A stretch of DNA of 64,000 nt from Acorus gramineus (lineage: Eukaryota > Streptophyta > Magnoliopsida > Acorales > Acoraceae). The notes beneath the pieces are model-generated. The model was given only the letters and a program-made list of their open reading frames with translations, ran no database searches and was not told the origin of the DNA. Location: positions 8,132,860 through 8,196,859 of the forward strand of contig CM060854.1 in NCBI GenBank assembly GCA_030737835.1, given 5' to 3'. Positions 1 to 13,019 of this stretch are shown piece by piece. The first letter of the stretch is position 1, and each line of letters starts with the position of its first letter. Position numbers and translations under genes: made by a program.

Positions 1-76
1 ATTTATATTCAAAATATCAATCTCATAATATGTCTATACAGACATGTAATATATCAAGAAAATAAATATACAACTA

Positions 77-312
77 GGCCACCAAGACATGCAATAATAT
101 ATATATTTACATACACACACAATCATATCCAACATGATGCATGCAACACCACGAAAACGCATTTCCGTCTTCGCAACACCTAGCTCGCAGGGCCTTTCAC
201 AGGCATGGCCACGTAGACATAGCCACAAAGACTTGGGTCCTACGTTCTTGGACCTGGCCACGTAGACGTACGCCCACCTAGACGTTGGCCACCAAGACCG
301 AGCCACCTAGAC
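77..312. repeat. Degenerate 12-bp minisatellite (GCCAC-N2-AGAC)
   Basis: The motif GGCCACGTAGAC and close variants (GGCCACCAAGAC, AGCCACAAAGAC, GCCCACCTAGAC, AGCCACCTAGAC) occurs at 77, 207, 221, 256, 272, 287 and 301. The five central spacings are irregular (2 to 24 bp). It is an island of higher GC content in AT-rich DNA. No known family was recognised. Confidence 0.6.
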
Positions 313-891
313 GAAATGGATGCATTGATAACCTATCATATCTTCAAAATCACAAAAGAACAGAGCATGCACAATCTTAACATACCAATCATATCATGAT
401 AAATATATCAGCAAGGCATGCCCACATTTTTATATCAAAACTAGCATTTATACTTCACAAAATAAGACGGTCCTAACATGAATACGTAATATATTCTTTT
501 GAAATTACATATGAGGCTCAAATCCACTCACCTCCGATTCAACGACAATATGCGTGACACAATACCGGACTAATCCGTATATGAAACGCCTGAAATAAAA
601 TAATAACTCTAATAAATTAAAATAAATTGAAAATCCATATTAAATAAACCATCCATTTATTCTAACCCTTTATTTCAGTAACTCACACTGGACAATGGGC
701 CTCTAGAACAACCCACTGGTTTATGGGCTAGTCTGGTTGGGCCTAGATCCATTGTCCAGAAATCCAGAATCTCAAAACAGCCAAAGCTAGATCCGGAGAC
801 CCACCGGCGGCTCAACCCTCTCTCTTTCCCTTTTTTTTTTTTTTTTTAACTCCTCTGCCTCTTCTTCTAATCTCCTTCCAACTCTCTCTCT

Positions 892-908
892 CTCTCTCTC
901 TCTCTCTC
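892..908. repeat. CT dinucleotide microsatellite
   Basis: An uninterrupted CT run, preceded about 45 bp upstream by a poly-T tract. It is a simple sequence repeat with no gene next to it. Confidence 0.9.
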
Positions 909-2900
909 AAACCCAAATACAAAATATATCCAAATACAAAAGACAATCACTCAAAAACCTTCTTCATAATACAATCACCCAAAATAAATATTAAACAATC
1001 ATCTTTCTAATCATGTAAAGGGAAATCTAATAAGATCATGGTCAAAAATAAAAAAATAAGAGATTCAAAAGAGAAAAAATGAAGAAAACATACATAGATA
1101 GACAATAAAAATGACCCCAAGATCTCAACTCGAATTAGGGTTAATGGGGAAGATAATGGAGGTATTTAAAGGGGTTAATTTGCAATCAAAATGCTTGAGC
1201 AATTCGGAGGGACAATTTTGGATAGGTCCAGAAAAAATTAAAATTTATAAACAGATCCTTCTCTTGCTAACCCAAAATTTAATAATTACAACTGGATCCC
1301 CAGATCAATTAACATTCCAACAACCTCTATTAAAGCCCATTGACTAGATCCCCAAGCCCATTTAACATCCTAACAACTCCTATCAAGGCCAACGAAATAA
1401 TATACCAACCTTTTGACCTAAACAACTGCACAAAAATAATAAATTATTATTTCTCTCTCAATATATACAATATATAATTATATAAAATATGCAATTGTTA
1501 CACCCACTCCTCAAAATCATCATCCCTAACGGTCACTTACCTCACTTCAGATCAATTTTCATGGTTGCTTATCTAACTTTTCATTCACGGAGTCAAATTC
1601 GCTGATTCATATTATTGTTATCTAGGGTTTGTAATCTATGATTTCATTAGGGTTTTGTAGGGTATGTTTTAGAAATAAATACTTGTGCATTTCAAATTGG
1701 GCATGCTCATGTTATTGTTCTGTTTAAGTCAGTTTAAACAGGGTGAAGCTCTTTTTGTTCTTCAGTTTTTGGCTTTTTGCATTTCAAACAAGGTATGTTC
1801 GTTGTTCTTTGTGCCGTTTCAAACAGGGTCTCGTTCTTGAATTAGTATTGTAAGTGTTTAAATAAAAACTGAGTTTGTGTTTGAATGCTAGTTGGGGCAA
1901 AATGGCTTAAACATCTGGACTAACAAGGCAAATAGAGGGGGTTAAAGTTCTTGTATCAATTTAGTTGTACCCCAAGATTTTTTTATTAGAAGAATTCAAT
2001 CATAGCTATTTAAATCACAAAACAGGGATCCTCTACATTGATTCATGGGCACATTGATTCATGGCCAGAAAGCTTAGTTAAAAGATGACGGGGTAGTAAC
2101 AGACTTTGATGAAAAATTTCAGACAGTTGAGAAGATAAGATTATTTTGGTAATTAGAATGACTAAAACCGATTTAAACTACTTTTTAGGGACTTGAACAA
2201 ATGAAATTTTCTACATCTCCGTTATCATAGCGGAATATTCTGGGTATATGCTATCTAAACCAATAGAGATTTAACACGGGACAAAAACCATTGACTGTGA
2301 CAAAATGTAGGGATATGTGATGATTTTCGGAGTTTGCAAGGACCTAAACCGATTTTCTCAAATTTTCAGGTAGTTATATCTATTTTTCCCTTTACTAAAA
2401 TGAGTACCCAAATTTAAATTTCAATAAAAATCATTCTGAAATCTCTCAAACCATTTACTTATACTTATATCAAATTAAACTTTTACTTAAGCTTTTACCC
2501 AAGTGGAGACTCAAACTTTTACCTAAAATTTCAAATGATATATTCTAAAAAACCTCTACAATATGTTAAAAATGTAAAAAATCTTATATAAATAATTATT
2601 TACCCCTCTAAATAGATTATAAACCCTTATCTGGAGGGGTAAAATCATTTTTTAAGAGACATTTTTTCACATTTTAAGAGTATTTTGGTATACTGTATTT
2701 TTAGTCAAGGATTACCAAACAGAAAATTCACAAAATATTCATCATCTGTCTACAGAGATTTTACTCGAGGGGCTATTTGGATTTATATAGATATTTTCAT
2801 GAGTTATATTGGACTTTGGAAAAATTCAGACGGTTATATAGATATTGGACAGTCTACATGAGATTGCATGGATTTTTTCCATATGTATTATAAATATGGT

Positions 2901-3147
2901 TTTTTTATTTTTAGTCTCTGTAAATTATATGATTTATTTATTGATCCCTCACTTTTTTCATATTTCAATTTGAACCCCTAGATTTAAATGATATCTTTCT
3001 TATTAATTCATGGGAGGGACCTATCACTCAATTATTTGAGAGGGATTAAAAAGGTACATATTTTTTAAATTTGGTGATTTAAATTGAAATATAAAAAAGT
3101 GAAGGATCGAACACTAAATATTATATAAGAACTTAAAAATAAAAAAT
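2901..3147. repeat. Foldback (inverted repeat) element
   Basis: The arm at about 2901-2988 is matched, in reverse complement, by the arm at about 3065-3146. Shared blocks include TTTTTTATTTTTA at the outer end and CACTTTTTT-ATATTTCAATTT further in. The loop is about 75 bp. No coding capacity; it resembles a small foldback MITE. Target-site duplications were not identified with confidence. Confidence 0.6.
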
Positions 3148-3562
3148 CCTATATTATTATAAAGAAAATTTACAAAACTAAACCCAATTTTTTGAATATT
3201 TGCAAACTAACTGCATTTTCTGAATTCACGCTTATATTTTCAACAATAAAAATGATTGAATATTACATAACACATGTCCTTTTCACATTTTTGCTGTTAA
3301 ATGATATTAGAATAACGTTTCAGCTTTATATATCATTCATAAACTAATCCTAATATCATTAAAATCATTTCACTGCCAAAAAAAGGAAAAAAATCACTTT
3401 TTTGCAGTCAATATTTCTGTCGAATGAAGACTAGTTTATCGGGACGTCCTTTCGAACGAAAGGCCCCGAACAGATCCATCTGTTCGCGAACAAACTTCCT
3501 CTCCGTGTTTTGATTCAATCTCCCTCACACGCACATTACGTCGGTGATTGTGGACGGCAGTG

Positions 3563-6500
3563 ATGGTGACGGAGGCCATCGAACACAGGGCGTACGCTCG
3601 TGTGGGTTTGCTGGGCAACCCGAGCGACGTCTACTACGGGAAGACGGTCTCTTTCAGCCTCGGCAACTTCCACGCCTCCGTCCGTCTCGATCCGTCCGAG
3701 GACCTCGTCATCAAGCCCCATCCGACGCACGATCTCGTCGTCTTCCGCTCCATCGATCACCTTGTCAGATACTTTACCCTCCCTGTTTCATTGGGGTTCA
3801 CTTTTTTGGGGGGAGTTTTTTGAATTTTTTATTGAAAAAATTGGATCTTGGTGGATTACATATACGTTTCATTGTTGAAAAAGGAAGTTTTTTTCTATAA
3901 TTTCTGCAATTGATTATTGATTGTGGTTTTTGGGTTCATTTTGTTTTTCGATTTTTTTTTATATTTATGAGAAACCATTGATTTTTATTTATTGAGAGAG
4001 TAATTCTATGATTTTGCATTCATGATTTCACTTTTTGATAATTTTTTGCCTATTTAATCTTATGAATCGGAATAACTCTGGATTATGATTGTATTTTTTT
4101 CAAAATGTTTTCCAATATTTCTGAAAATGTGATAATTTTCACATTGAAAGTTTGTAAAAAGAATTGTGTTTATTAGGAAGCTTTTCTTTGAAAATTGAAT
4201 CCCTTCCTCATTATGATTTCAGTGAATTAAAAAAGCCTCTTTTTTTTAAAGCTAGACCATCTTCATCTGATTTCAGGATTTTAGTTTAATATGTTGTGCT
4301 TTGACATTTTGTTGTGTAGGTGAACCGACTGGAAAATGAGGGTTATTATGGAGGTGTGCGGTTGCTCATGGCGATCTGTAAAGTGTTCTATCATTACTGT
4401 GCTGATAACAAAATTCAACTGAAGACTGGAAATTTTACTCTTTCTTATGATACCAATATCCCTCGCCAGGTAATCTTGATTAGCTTATTGATGGTAGAAT
4501 ATTGTATTGAATTGCTAGATGGGTATGGCACAACAATTTGATTGGTTGCTGCCAATTTTTTACATGATGCTATTGGAAAGAGATCAAACTGTTCTTCCTT
4601 ACAATGTTAGACAAAAGAAAACTATATATAAGTACATTAGTTCTTGTTTTAGTTTTGATGGCTGTGTTGCTGCAATCAATTAGGTTGGTAAGGAATTGTT
4701 ATATTGATTCTAAAGTGATCAGTGCTATGTGTGTGAACTGTTCCCATGTTTACATTCTGTCTAATAATTTTATAAGTCTAATATATTATATTATTTAAGA
4801 CAGAAAGGAAGGAGCCCCTCATGATTTTCTAGTGGCAACCTATCTTCTGAGTTTATCCTTTGTTCCAGCAGTTGGTTGGGTGATTTGCTTTGGGCATTAT
4901 ATTCCATATTATTAAAAATGTCGTAGGATGCCTACTATTTATTTCAAAAAATAAATGGTAGATTTTAGTGATGTAAACAACTTATGTTTACTTGTCTTGC
5001 ACTTCTGTCATTGTGCACCATCATCTTTTGTAATTGTTTATGTGGTCAATTAGTTCACCCATTATCTGATTGCTGATACCTTATTTTGGTTCCACCTTTC
5101 TTTGACAAATTTTGGCTTTCCAGACAGGACTTTCAGGCTCAAGTGCTATTGTATGTTCTGCTCTGAATTGCCTTCTCGACTTTTATGAAGTCAGACACTT
5201 GATAAAAGTTGAGATCAGACCTGACATGATTCTTAGAGCAGAGAAGGAACTCGGAATTGTTGCTGGTCTACAAGATCGAGTAGCACAAGTTTATGGGGGC
5301 CTTGTTTACATGGTTGGTCATAGCATTTTTTTATTTGACACGTAATAATATTGTTTCATAATGTAATACCAAAAATGATGATATTTAAAATTGATTCTAC
5401 AGGATTTTAGCAAGAAATACATGGATGACTGGGGTCATGGCATGTATGCGCCCATGGACATTGGCCTTCTCCCCCCTCTCTATCTCATTTATGCTGAAAA
5501 TCCAAGTGATTCTGGGAAGGTTTGTCTGATTTGATCCATCATGTCCCCCATGAGATTTGCTTGCATCTGTAGGCATAGTTTGTAAATAAAGTTTACTCTG
5601 GAACTATTTCAAAACAGGCTTATTTGAGTTAATTTCAGTAGTTGAGATCTGCTTGAAGATAAATGATTGATTTGTGTATTTGGACACAAATTACTGGAAT
5701 TTTTTGTAATATCAGTATTTGATACTGGTTGGATATTTTCTAGGAAATTGAGGTGGTAATGATCCCATCACCGCCACGAAAATAACAATAGTATAAATAA
5801 AAAGTAAATATTTTTCCAGTTGTTATTAAGGACGGTCTTAGCAGCTCCATGCATTTATATGTAATATGAGAGTATAGTACTCTCTCACTCTCAAGTGTGG
5901 AAAACCTGAAATTGTATGCAAAAGAAGCTCAAATGTTGAAGTTTGATATGGAAGGTGGGTTCAGATAAATTTTGATGTCTTTTTTAATACATGTTCTAGC
6001 AGGTATTGTCGAATGCCAACTTATTCCTTTTCATATCACAGTGTATGATGATTCTGTTAGATTGCAGTGAAGAGCTATTTACTTGGATGTTTCTGAAGTA
6101 AGGGTAGCGTCTGATGATAGCACCCAGCACCTGTAATATTGTGGCTTGGTCCTTGATCCATTGAAAGTATTATGGAAGAACATCTGATTCGATGGGATAG
6201 GAAGCTCCGCTACTAAGCTTGATGGTCAAATAATTATAAAAGCACACTATATAAAGTAGGGGCAGTCAATAGCAATGCCATGATAGTGTAACTGCGGATA
6301 GTTGATGATCCTTTTGATATTATATGATGTTGCAATCTGATGAGCTCGTAACCTTGTACTTTGTGTTATTAATCAAGCGAGAAGAAAATCTGGCTGAATT
6401 GTAGGAAAAATGATGCTAGGAGGAAAGATGCTGAAGATTATTTTATAATGACTAGTAAACTGCAATTATTACATTTTACATGGTTCATTTCTTTGATAAA

Positions 6501-8590
6501 TAAATCCATTATGGTCAGTCATGAAAGATGCATAACATTTCTACAGAGCTTACCGTTAGCTTGTTAAAATTCGAGCTTAACTAGTTTATTTTTGTTTTCA
6601 CATAGATCATGTGTGCATGTGCATGTTCATCATTTGTTTTAATCTTGCTATGTTTTATAATTCAGGTACATAGCACTGTTCGCAGAAGGTGGCTCGATGG
6701 TGATTCATTTATAATATCATCAATGGAAGAAGTTGCAGACTTAGCTCTGGAGGGACGCAAGGCTTTACTCGAAAGGAATTATACTAAACTTGCAAAACTC
6801 ATGAACCAGAACTTTGATCTTCGGAGGTAAAATATGTCAATAATGGAGTTCGTTAAATATTCACCATGCAATGTTATCATTCTTTGGTATTTTACATTCT
6901 ATGCAGTATGACTAAGTACAGAGTTGTGTTAAGAGTCTCTCCATAGAAGTGTGGATGAATTTATTTGCTACGCTTTCTATATTCTTGTCATTTGTCTCTG
7001 TATATACACCCCAAAAATTTTACTCAACATCAAAACCAATGATCTTCAGACTCACCTACTTATGTCTCAGGTCATTTCATGTCACATATATGCATGCTAT
7101 CGTTTGTTAGATAAGTTTTCTGAGATTAATAAAACCGTAGTTTGCTCTGGAGGAATTGAGATTTTGCATGTGCTTAAAATACCTAGAATCTGTGCCCTCA
7201 AAGCATGGAACTGCCTTGTAAAGTGGACATCACCTGATCATGTGTGCGTTTTATTATCTTGTCATTTTTTTAGAATTTTTTAATTTTTAATTTTTAAAGA
7301 AAGGGCTGGAGCTTCATATTAACAAATTTCGCCCCTTGAACAAAAGGAGACGGGGGATCTAGGAAAGTAAAACAAAAAGAATGAAAGACATACAAGAAGA
7401 AAATAAAAGAATAAAGAACCCTTATAATATATTTTATTATAACCTTTTCACCTTTTCACTTGTCTCCCAAGATGTCAGTGCTTGATGAGCATGGAAGTCC
7501 AAGCTTGAATGAACCTCACAATTGCCGCCCAAATGTTCATGATGTATGTTCTCTTACTTTAGAATATACATTTGTTCCTGGTAAGCCAAATACCCCAACA
7601 CATGATACGAGGAATAATCTTATTTTAGTTTGGCCTGTTTACTTCATTCTCCCGTTTTGTACTCTTCTCTTAAAACATTTCCCCATGTCATTAAGGTTGG
7701 TTAAGCCACAATTCCATCTGAATAGCCCTCCCTACCTTGGACCAAATCTTGATAGTTGTTCAACCTAATCACACAAGCTGAGTAAGAAGTACAACCTGAC
7801 ATTTATAAATATGTCCTATCAATGTGCATGTTTCCTATATTTAGTTTCTGATTAAAGTTCCCATTGTTTTGTTAGCTAAAGTTTGTGGCAATTTGATTGT
7901 TCTTAATATTTTCAAGACAATAAATCTATTTCTACAACCGATGCGTGGACTTCAATGACGGTTGAATGACCATTATTAGAACCAATTTTGACAAAGCTGC
8001 ATTAGCAAGGATTGATTTTTCCAAAATCTTCCTATGGTGTTTTGCATTTTGGGATTTTAACTTATAAACTTCTCGGTATAAATTCATAGCAAAACCTATA
8101 ATAGCGTAAAGACGGGAGATGGGTAAGGTTTTCTCAGAACGGTTCTCAATATTGAATATATATATCACTTTGTTACTTGTGGACTAAGATGGATTTTATT
8201 TTCAAGAGCAGAATTTCCTCTTCATTTTGATTGCACTTAATATATCAAAATGACAAAGTCATATCATTGTAAATTGTCTTACCATCCATCATCCCCAATT
8301 CTTTCTGAATGTCACAATATGCTAAAGTTATCGTCTGCTTCAGGCGTATGTTTGGAGATGATGTGCTTGGTTCTCTAAACATAAAGATGGTTGAGGTAGC
8401 AAGGAGTGTTGGTGCTGCTTGCAAGTTCACCGGCAGTGGCGGAGCAGTGATTGCACTCTGCCTCGACGGTCCATCTCAGGTGAAGCTTCTTGAAGACGCC
8501 TGTCACAAGGAGGGATTTATCATTCAGCAGGCATTGGTTGCACCAACCGTTCTCAGCGACGGGGATCGTGTGACCCTCTCCAGTCAATAA
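3563..8590 (+). CDS. GLCAK: Glucuronokinase (GHMP kinase family), six exons
   Basis: Exons: 3563-3763, 4320-4469, 5124-5312, 5403-5519, 6666-6826 and 8344-8590. They join in frame to 354 residues, close to the roughly 360 of Arabidopsis glucuronokinase. The enzyme phosphorylates D-glucuronic acid to glucuronate-1-phosphate in the myo-inositol oxygenation route to UDP-glucuronate, a cytosolic precursor for wall polysaccharides. Visible motifs are the N-terminal [12 protein letters not shown] (residues 15-26), the GHMP ATP-binding loop TGLSGSSAI (118-126), [18 protein letters not shown] in the middle, and the C-terminal KFTGSGGA loop (300-307). The start is the first in-frame ATG; it leaves a shorter N-terminus than the Arabidopsis protein, which carries a variable extension there. 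All introns are GT-AG; the first donor (GTCAGA) is weak. Intron 5 (1.5 kb) is the longest. It is a stand-alone gene, convergent with WDR55. Confidence 0.95.
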
Positions 8591-9478
8591 ATTTTGTTAA
8601 GTCTTGTTCTTCTTATGTTTCCCTCTGGTCCTTGATTATTGGAATCTCTTTGGCCAGTTCATTAGTTTTGTTCTGATTTTGTGCATTGGTTGCAGATTTT
8701 GAAGGGCAAATCAAAATAAATTTTTATGTTTTTTGGAAACTGCTATTAGTATAGCAGTACACGTCGAAGTGTACTCCAAGGTGATTATGCCAGTTGATTT
8801 TAAAAAAATTGGAGCAATCCTCGTGATAAATATAGATTATATTTCAGAAAAATTAAATGTATGATTTTGATTGGCATGAATCTTCTTTTTTTTTTTGGGT
8901 GTATCTCAATTTAATGTTTTTTGAAAGAATAGTTGAAAAAGGGACTGTAACAGCACTGTATCCTGTTTGGTTTCGCATTGATGTTCTAGATGGAAAATAA
9001 AAAAAATTAAAAATGCCAACATGGCATGTTATTTATAGTCATATACACCTTGTTAATGTTTTCTACGTATTCCATAAACGAATCTATATAATTTATTTAA
9101 ATTTAATATTATTTTTATAAATGTATATATACATATCTCTTATTATATAGTCTATTATTTGTTATAAAATAAACAAATGGTGCAGAGATAATGACCTTTT
9201 TTAAAATAGGTTTGAACATCTTTTGAATTTATAAGAAACTACTTTTTCTAAACCTGTATTCAAATAGAAAAACTGAAGCAAAAAAACAGATAGATTTATA
9301 TGAAAAAGTATTCAAAACCAGAATTTCCTGTAAAATTATTTTTAGATCTAGTTTTTACCTAAAATAAGTTTTACAATTCTAGACCACAACTCTCATCACT
9401 TTTTTTTTTTAAAAAAAAAAATACACTCAACAATTGAAATATATACCGTTATGTCATTAGGGTTAAAGATATCCAAGT

Positions 9479-9923
9479 CCTCGCAAACATAGATAATCCC
9501 ACATAAGCCATTATCAAAGTTGAGGCAAACGTACAAGTCCTTGAAAACTCACAAAAATCCATATACATCCCTGATTTCAACAAAAATTAATCCTAACCCA
9601 ACCTACTCTACTCTACTTTAACCAATAACCATGAAATGATTAAATTATTCTCGAATTTTAACAATTTTTTTATCAATACCTCAATTAAAATGAAGAAACA
9701 TAAAAAGTCTTACAAGGATAATGACATTTGCATGAACTAAATTGTTTTTATAATTATTTATGAAAACCATAATATCTATACAATTACATGGTGACAAAAT
9801 ATTCTATCAAATTTGAATGAAATTTTAACAAAGGATGATAATTAGATTTTTGTGAGTTTTCAAGAGCTTATGTGTCTACCTCAACTTTCATATGGACTTA
9901 TATGGGATTATCTATGTTTACAA
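9479..9923. repeat. Foldback element with ~80-bp arms
   Basis: The arm at about 9479-9560 and the arm at about 9845-9923 are reverse complements with scattered mismatches. Shared blocks include AACATAGATAATCCCA, AAAGTTGAGG and TTGAAAACTCACAAAAATC. The loop is about 285 bp and AT-rich. No ORF. It is consistent with a foldback-type non-autonomous DNA element. Confidence 0.7.
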
Positions 9924-10339
9924 GAATGAAAATATATATTTAGATAACAAAAATCACTTAAAAATTATAAAAAAAATTAAATTTTTATAAAGTTTCATAT
10001 CGGAGTATATATTGCATTATTACATCATAGACTCTGATAGCGGCTAGAGATGGTTTTTAGATTGCACATTATTAGAAAAGAATAATGTTAGGATAGTCCT
10101 ACGGACAGTAAGTATGTACATTTTTTATTTTTTAAAAATAGTAAGTTTGATCCAACGGATATATTTTTTTTAGATAAAAAAATGCACATCGCTACATGTT
10201 CCTTGCAAGAGTTGACGATCATAAATTGGTCATGAGATACCCCATGAAAGTGAGCAAAGCTCTTGCGATGGGCAGAAGGGATGGACAGAGATCCATAACA
10301 GTGCAACCATGACAGTACAAAAGCATTACGAATATATTA

Positions 10340-10699
10340 GAGTATCTCCAATGGACATGTTAGTTAACCAAGATGTTAAAGTGTCATGTCAGTACTTTAT
10401 CACTCAATTAGACACTCATTTACTACATTATTATTTAATTGGTTGTTGTTACTCCAATGAACTAACTAAATAACTAGCCAAAATAATAGTGTGCCCACCT
10501 CTCCACCCACCAAAAATAATATTTTTTTGAATATTTTAAATGGTGGAGCCCATATTTGATTGGCTAAAACACTAGCCACAGTTAACACTTCCTTTAACAC
10601 ATGACAGGCGGAGTCCACATTTAGTTTGTCCTTAACACTTTCATTGGAGCACCGTTTTTACATGTTTTCTAAAAATCTGACACTAACTAGTGAGTTAGA
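10340..10699. mobile_element. MITE, copy 1 of a family also at 53271-53657
   Basis: It begins GAGTATCTCCAATGGACATG and is collinear, in the opposite orientation, with 53271-53657. Shared blocks include AAAGTGTCATGTCA, the CCACCAAAAATAAT segment and CACTAACTAG. The right terminal inverted repeat seen in the other copy appears lost or diverged here. Non-coding, about 360 bp. The superfamily is not settled because no clear target-site duplication was found. Confidence 0.7.
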
Positions 10700-12105
10700 C
10701 CGGCAAATTATTCACCCTAAGTTCCAACATTGGTATTCTCATTTAAAAAGTTGAACAGTGGGCTGATCACATAGTCCTATTTCAATCTGGAAAGTCAATT
10801 TCATATTCTCAAGATAGATTGTGAGCATGTGGGTATAACCCAACTCTGTAAACACATCATAATGGACAATAAAGTTAGACATCGGGACTAATTTTCCAGA
10901 CTGATAAACATAAGCCCAATAAACAATCTAGAATAGATTATCCCAAAAAAACGGTTCCGAAAGATGCTTCTCTTCTGTGAAAAATTATATAAAAATTGGC
11001 TCCTAAATAGCAGGGAAAAAGGACATTTCAAAAAAAAAAAAAAAAAAATTAAACTGATTTTATTTAAAATTATTTCTTCAGAATTGATTGCAAACAGGGA
11101 AATTCAATCACTATGATATGCTACAAAAAAAATGACGATAAATCACACTCATGATAAAAAGATATGTAAATCTAATAACATTACAGTTCTGAAAAATAAG
11201 GATAGAGGGTATTGAACTAAACAGAATTAGAACAAAATTTTCATATGTCACTCAGATGTGAATTGCATGTCCATTCTAGTTAATAATTCAATAAATTGAT
11301 AGTCTCCTATGCAGGATGGCATATTTCGGATTATACTCTTTTACAATGGCTAAAAATAATCAGAATTCCATCATGCAGTGAAAATAATTAATTTTCATAT
11401 TAACACTAACAATCAATTTGGCAAATTAACATGGCATGGATACCAGTCATAACAAACTGGAAAACACCATATTTAGAATGATGGACACAATATTTATAAA
11501 AAAGGAAAAATCATTAAACATTAGTTATATACCAACCTGAGGGAATTATTGATACGGAGGTGAACCGTGAACCCCGCAATTCATATTATCTATCGAAAGC
11601 AAGCTTCTACAGCAAAAAATATTTTCTTTGCATCTTCTGCAAATAATAAACATGGATAAAAATCCATAATCAATATCGTCGAAAAAAAATAAAAGATTAC
11701 TTTCAAGAATTTTTGAGGACAGAAAATTATAGTGTACATTCAACAGGGGTATTATCAACAAGTAGAAGACAAATCTAACCTATCAAAACTCAAATGTAGC
11801 ATGAATTCATCATTATAATTTGATAATGAACAATTGGCCCTACACTTCTTTTACCAATTTCTGTTATCATATATAAAATATCAAATGCATTAACTCATAC
11901 ACGTGAATGTTTTGTAGCATTCACACTAAACTACAGCTTACAATTGTAACTCCATTATTATTGCTTTTTAGAATCTACAGAATTCAAAAGGTAATATGAA
12001 CCTTTGGTATTTTGTATAATATGAGAAACTGTTGATTTAAAAAGTAGACAGACAACAAGTATGAACTGCACTTATAATGGATGAGAAAATTATTTATGAC
12101 ACCTC

Positions 12106-12251
12106 ACAACAAGTACGCAGGCGAGTATCCCAAACCTGAACATGAAAAAGAATAAAAATATAGAGTTGTTAAGGTGACAAAATTAAATCAAGCTGTGGTA
12201 AATACTTTTTTTTTTTTACATGGTAACATTGTAGACTCAGAACAAAGTAAG
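12106..12251 (-). pseudogene. 146-bp copy of the WDR55 exon 6 / intron 5 junction
   Basis: This block matches 17907-18052 base for base over 146 bp with four differences and no gaps. It contains the first 30 nt of WDR55 exon 6 (encoding VWDTR-RTCC) plus 116 bp of the preceding intron, including its acceptor CAG. It lies about 1.3 kb beyond the WDR55 stop codon and in the same orientation, so it cannot act as a normal exon of the gene. Similarity stops sharply on both sides. Confidence 0.85.
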
Positions 12252-12354
12252 ATCCTTGCAATCCCCTCAAAATTTGGTATGTGTCCGCGCCACCATGCAA
12301 AACCACTTCACACCAAGAAACCTACGGACTGATGTAGATGTCAGAGAGCACAAT

Positions 12355-12815
12355 TAATCCTGTCAATTATCCAAAAAAAAATCTGTATCCGAAAAATAAA
12401 AAATATCCGATATTCAAAGATCCAGAGTGCGGATATGGATATCAGTCTACCCGATCCAAAAAATATCCGTATTCGACATATATTATAAAAATATATATAT
12501 TTGTATTATATATTCCTCATATTGTTATCTTGTATGATTAATCACAATGATAATATATTATAATACTATTAAATTTTCAATGTATGATTTGTGAAAGAGA
12601 TAATAAGCCTTAAAATCTCAATTTTAATTTTGATATCTTTTTAAAATATCATTTGATTATCCAAATTAATGTTAATATTCAAACATGTCAATTATCCAAA
12701 AAATATCCGTATCCGAAGGGATCCGAATCTGAAAATTAATATCCGTATCCGAATCTGAAAGTTAAAAAATGGATATTGACATATCCGATCCGTATCCATC
12801 CGATTGACAAGCTTA
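12355..12815. mobile_element. hAT-type MITE (TAAGC-TGT-AAT TIR family)
   Basis: 461 bp, flanked by a perfect 8-bp target-site duplication AGCACAAT (12347-12354 and 12816-12823). The termini are TAATCCTGTCAAT on the left and, in reverse complement, TAAGCTTGTCAAT on the right. The interior is rich in ATCCGTATCCGA motifs and is collinear with the element at about 37544-37999. Non-coding. Confidence 0.88.
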
Positions 12816-12823
12816 AGCACAAT

Positions 12824-13019
12824 CCTCCTTGTCTAGAGTGACCACCAGTTCTTGAAGTTCACGGAGGAGCGCAAGATTGAGTTCATCCTTGTCAGCGAGC
12901 AACAAACTCCTATCCCTGACACTCCACCACCCCCAGCAGTTCAAAACTGGTTCATCAATCTCTCCTGCAAAGAAGCAGCAACGAACAAGTCCAGGAAACT
13001 GTCCTGTAATGAATATCAC
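12824..13019 (-). pseudogene. Unrecognised ORF fragment truncated by a hAT insertion
   Basis: On the minus strand an open frame with a plausible upstream splice acceptor (TTACAG at about 13020) reads through LLLADKDELNLALLRELQEL to LDKEDCA. It then meets TAA, which is the first codon of the hAT MITE terminus at 12815. Without the insertion the frame would have gained one residue (L) before a native TGA, so the insertion barely changes the end. I do not recognise the product. It is shorter than 70 residues and no other exon was found. It could be a captured gene scrap or chance. Confidence 0.3.

Larger units (their letters stand above)
1..3562. other. AT-rich intergenic region upstream of glucuronokinase
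   Basis: No supported gene. Open frames here are short and lack splice context or recognisable domains. The region contains a GC-richer degenerate minisatellite (77-312), a poly-T tract (about 832-847), a CT microsatellite (892-908) and a foldback element (about 2901-3147). The last 100 bp or so before 3563 are more GC-rich and probably hold the promoter and 5' UTR of the downstream gene; I could not assign a TATA box. Confidence 0.6.

Noticed and set aside
6951-7768. Extra exons of glucuronokinase in intron 5
   Set aside because: Exons 5 and 6 join in frame as RR-RMFGDD, as in known family members; the intervening frames have no similarity to the family.
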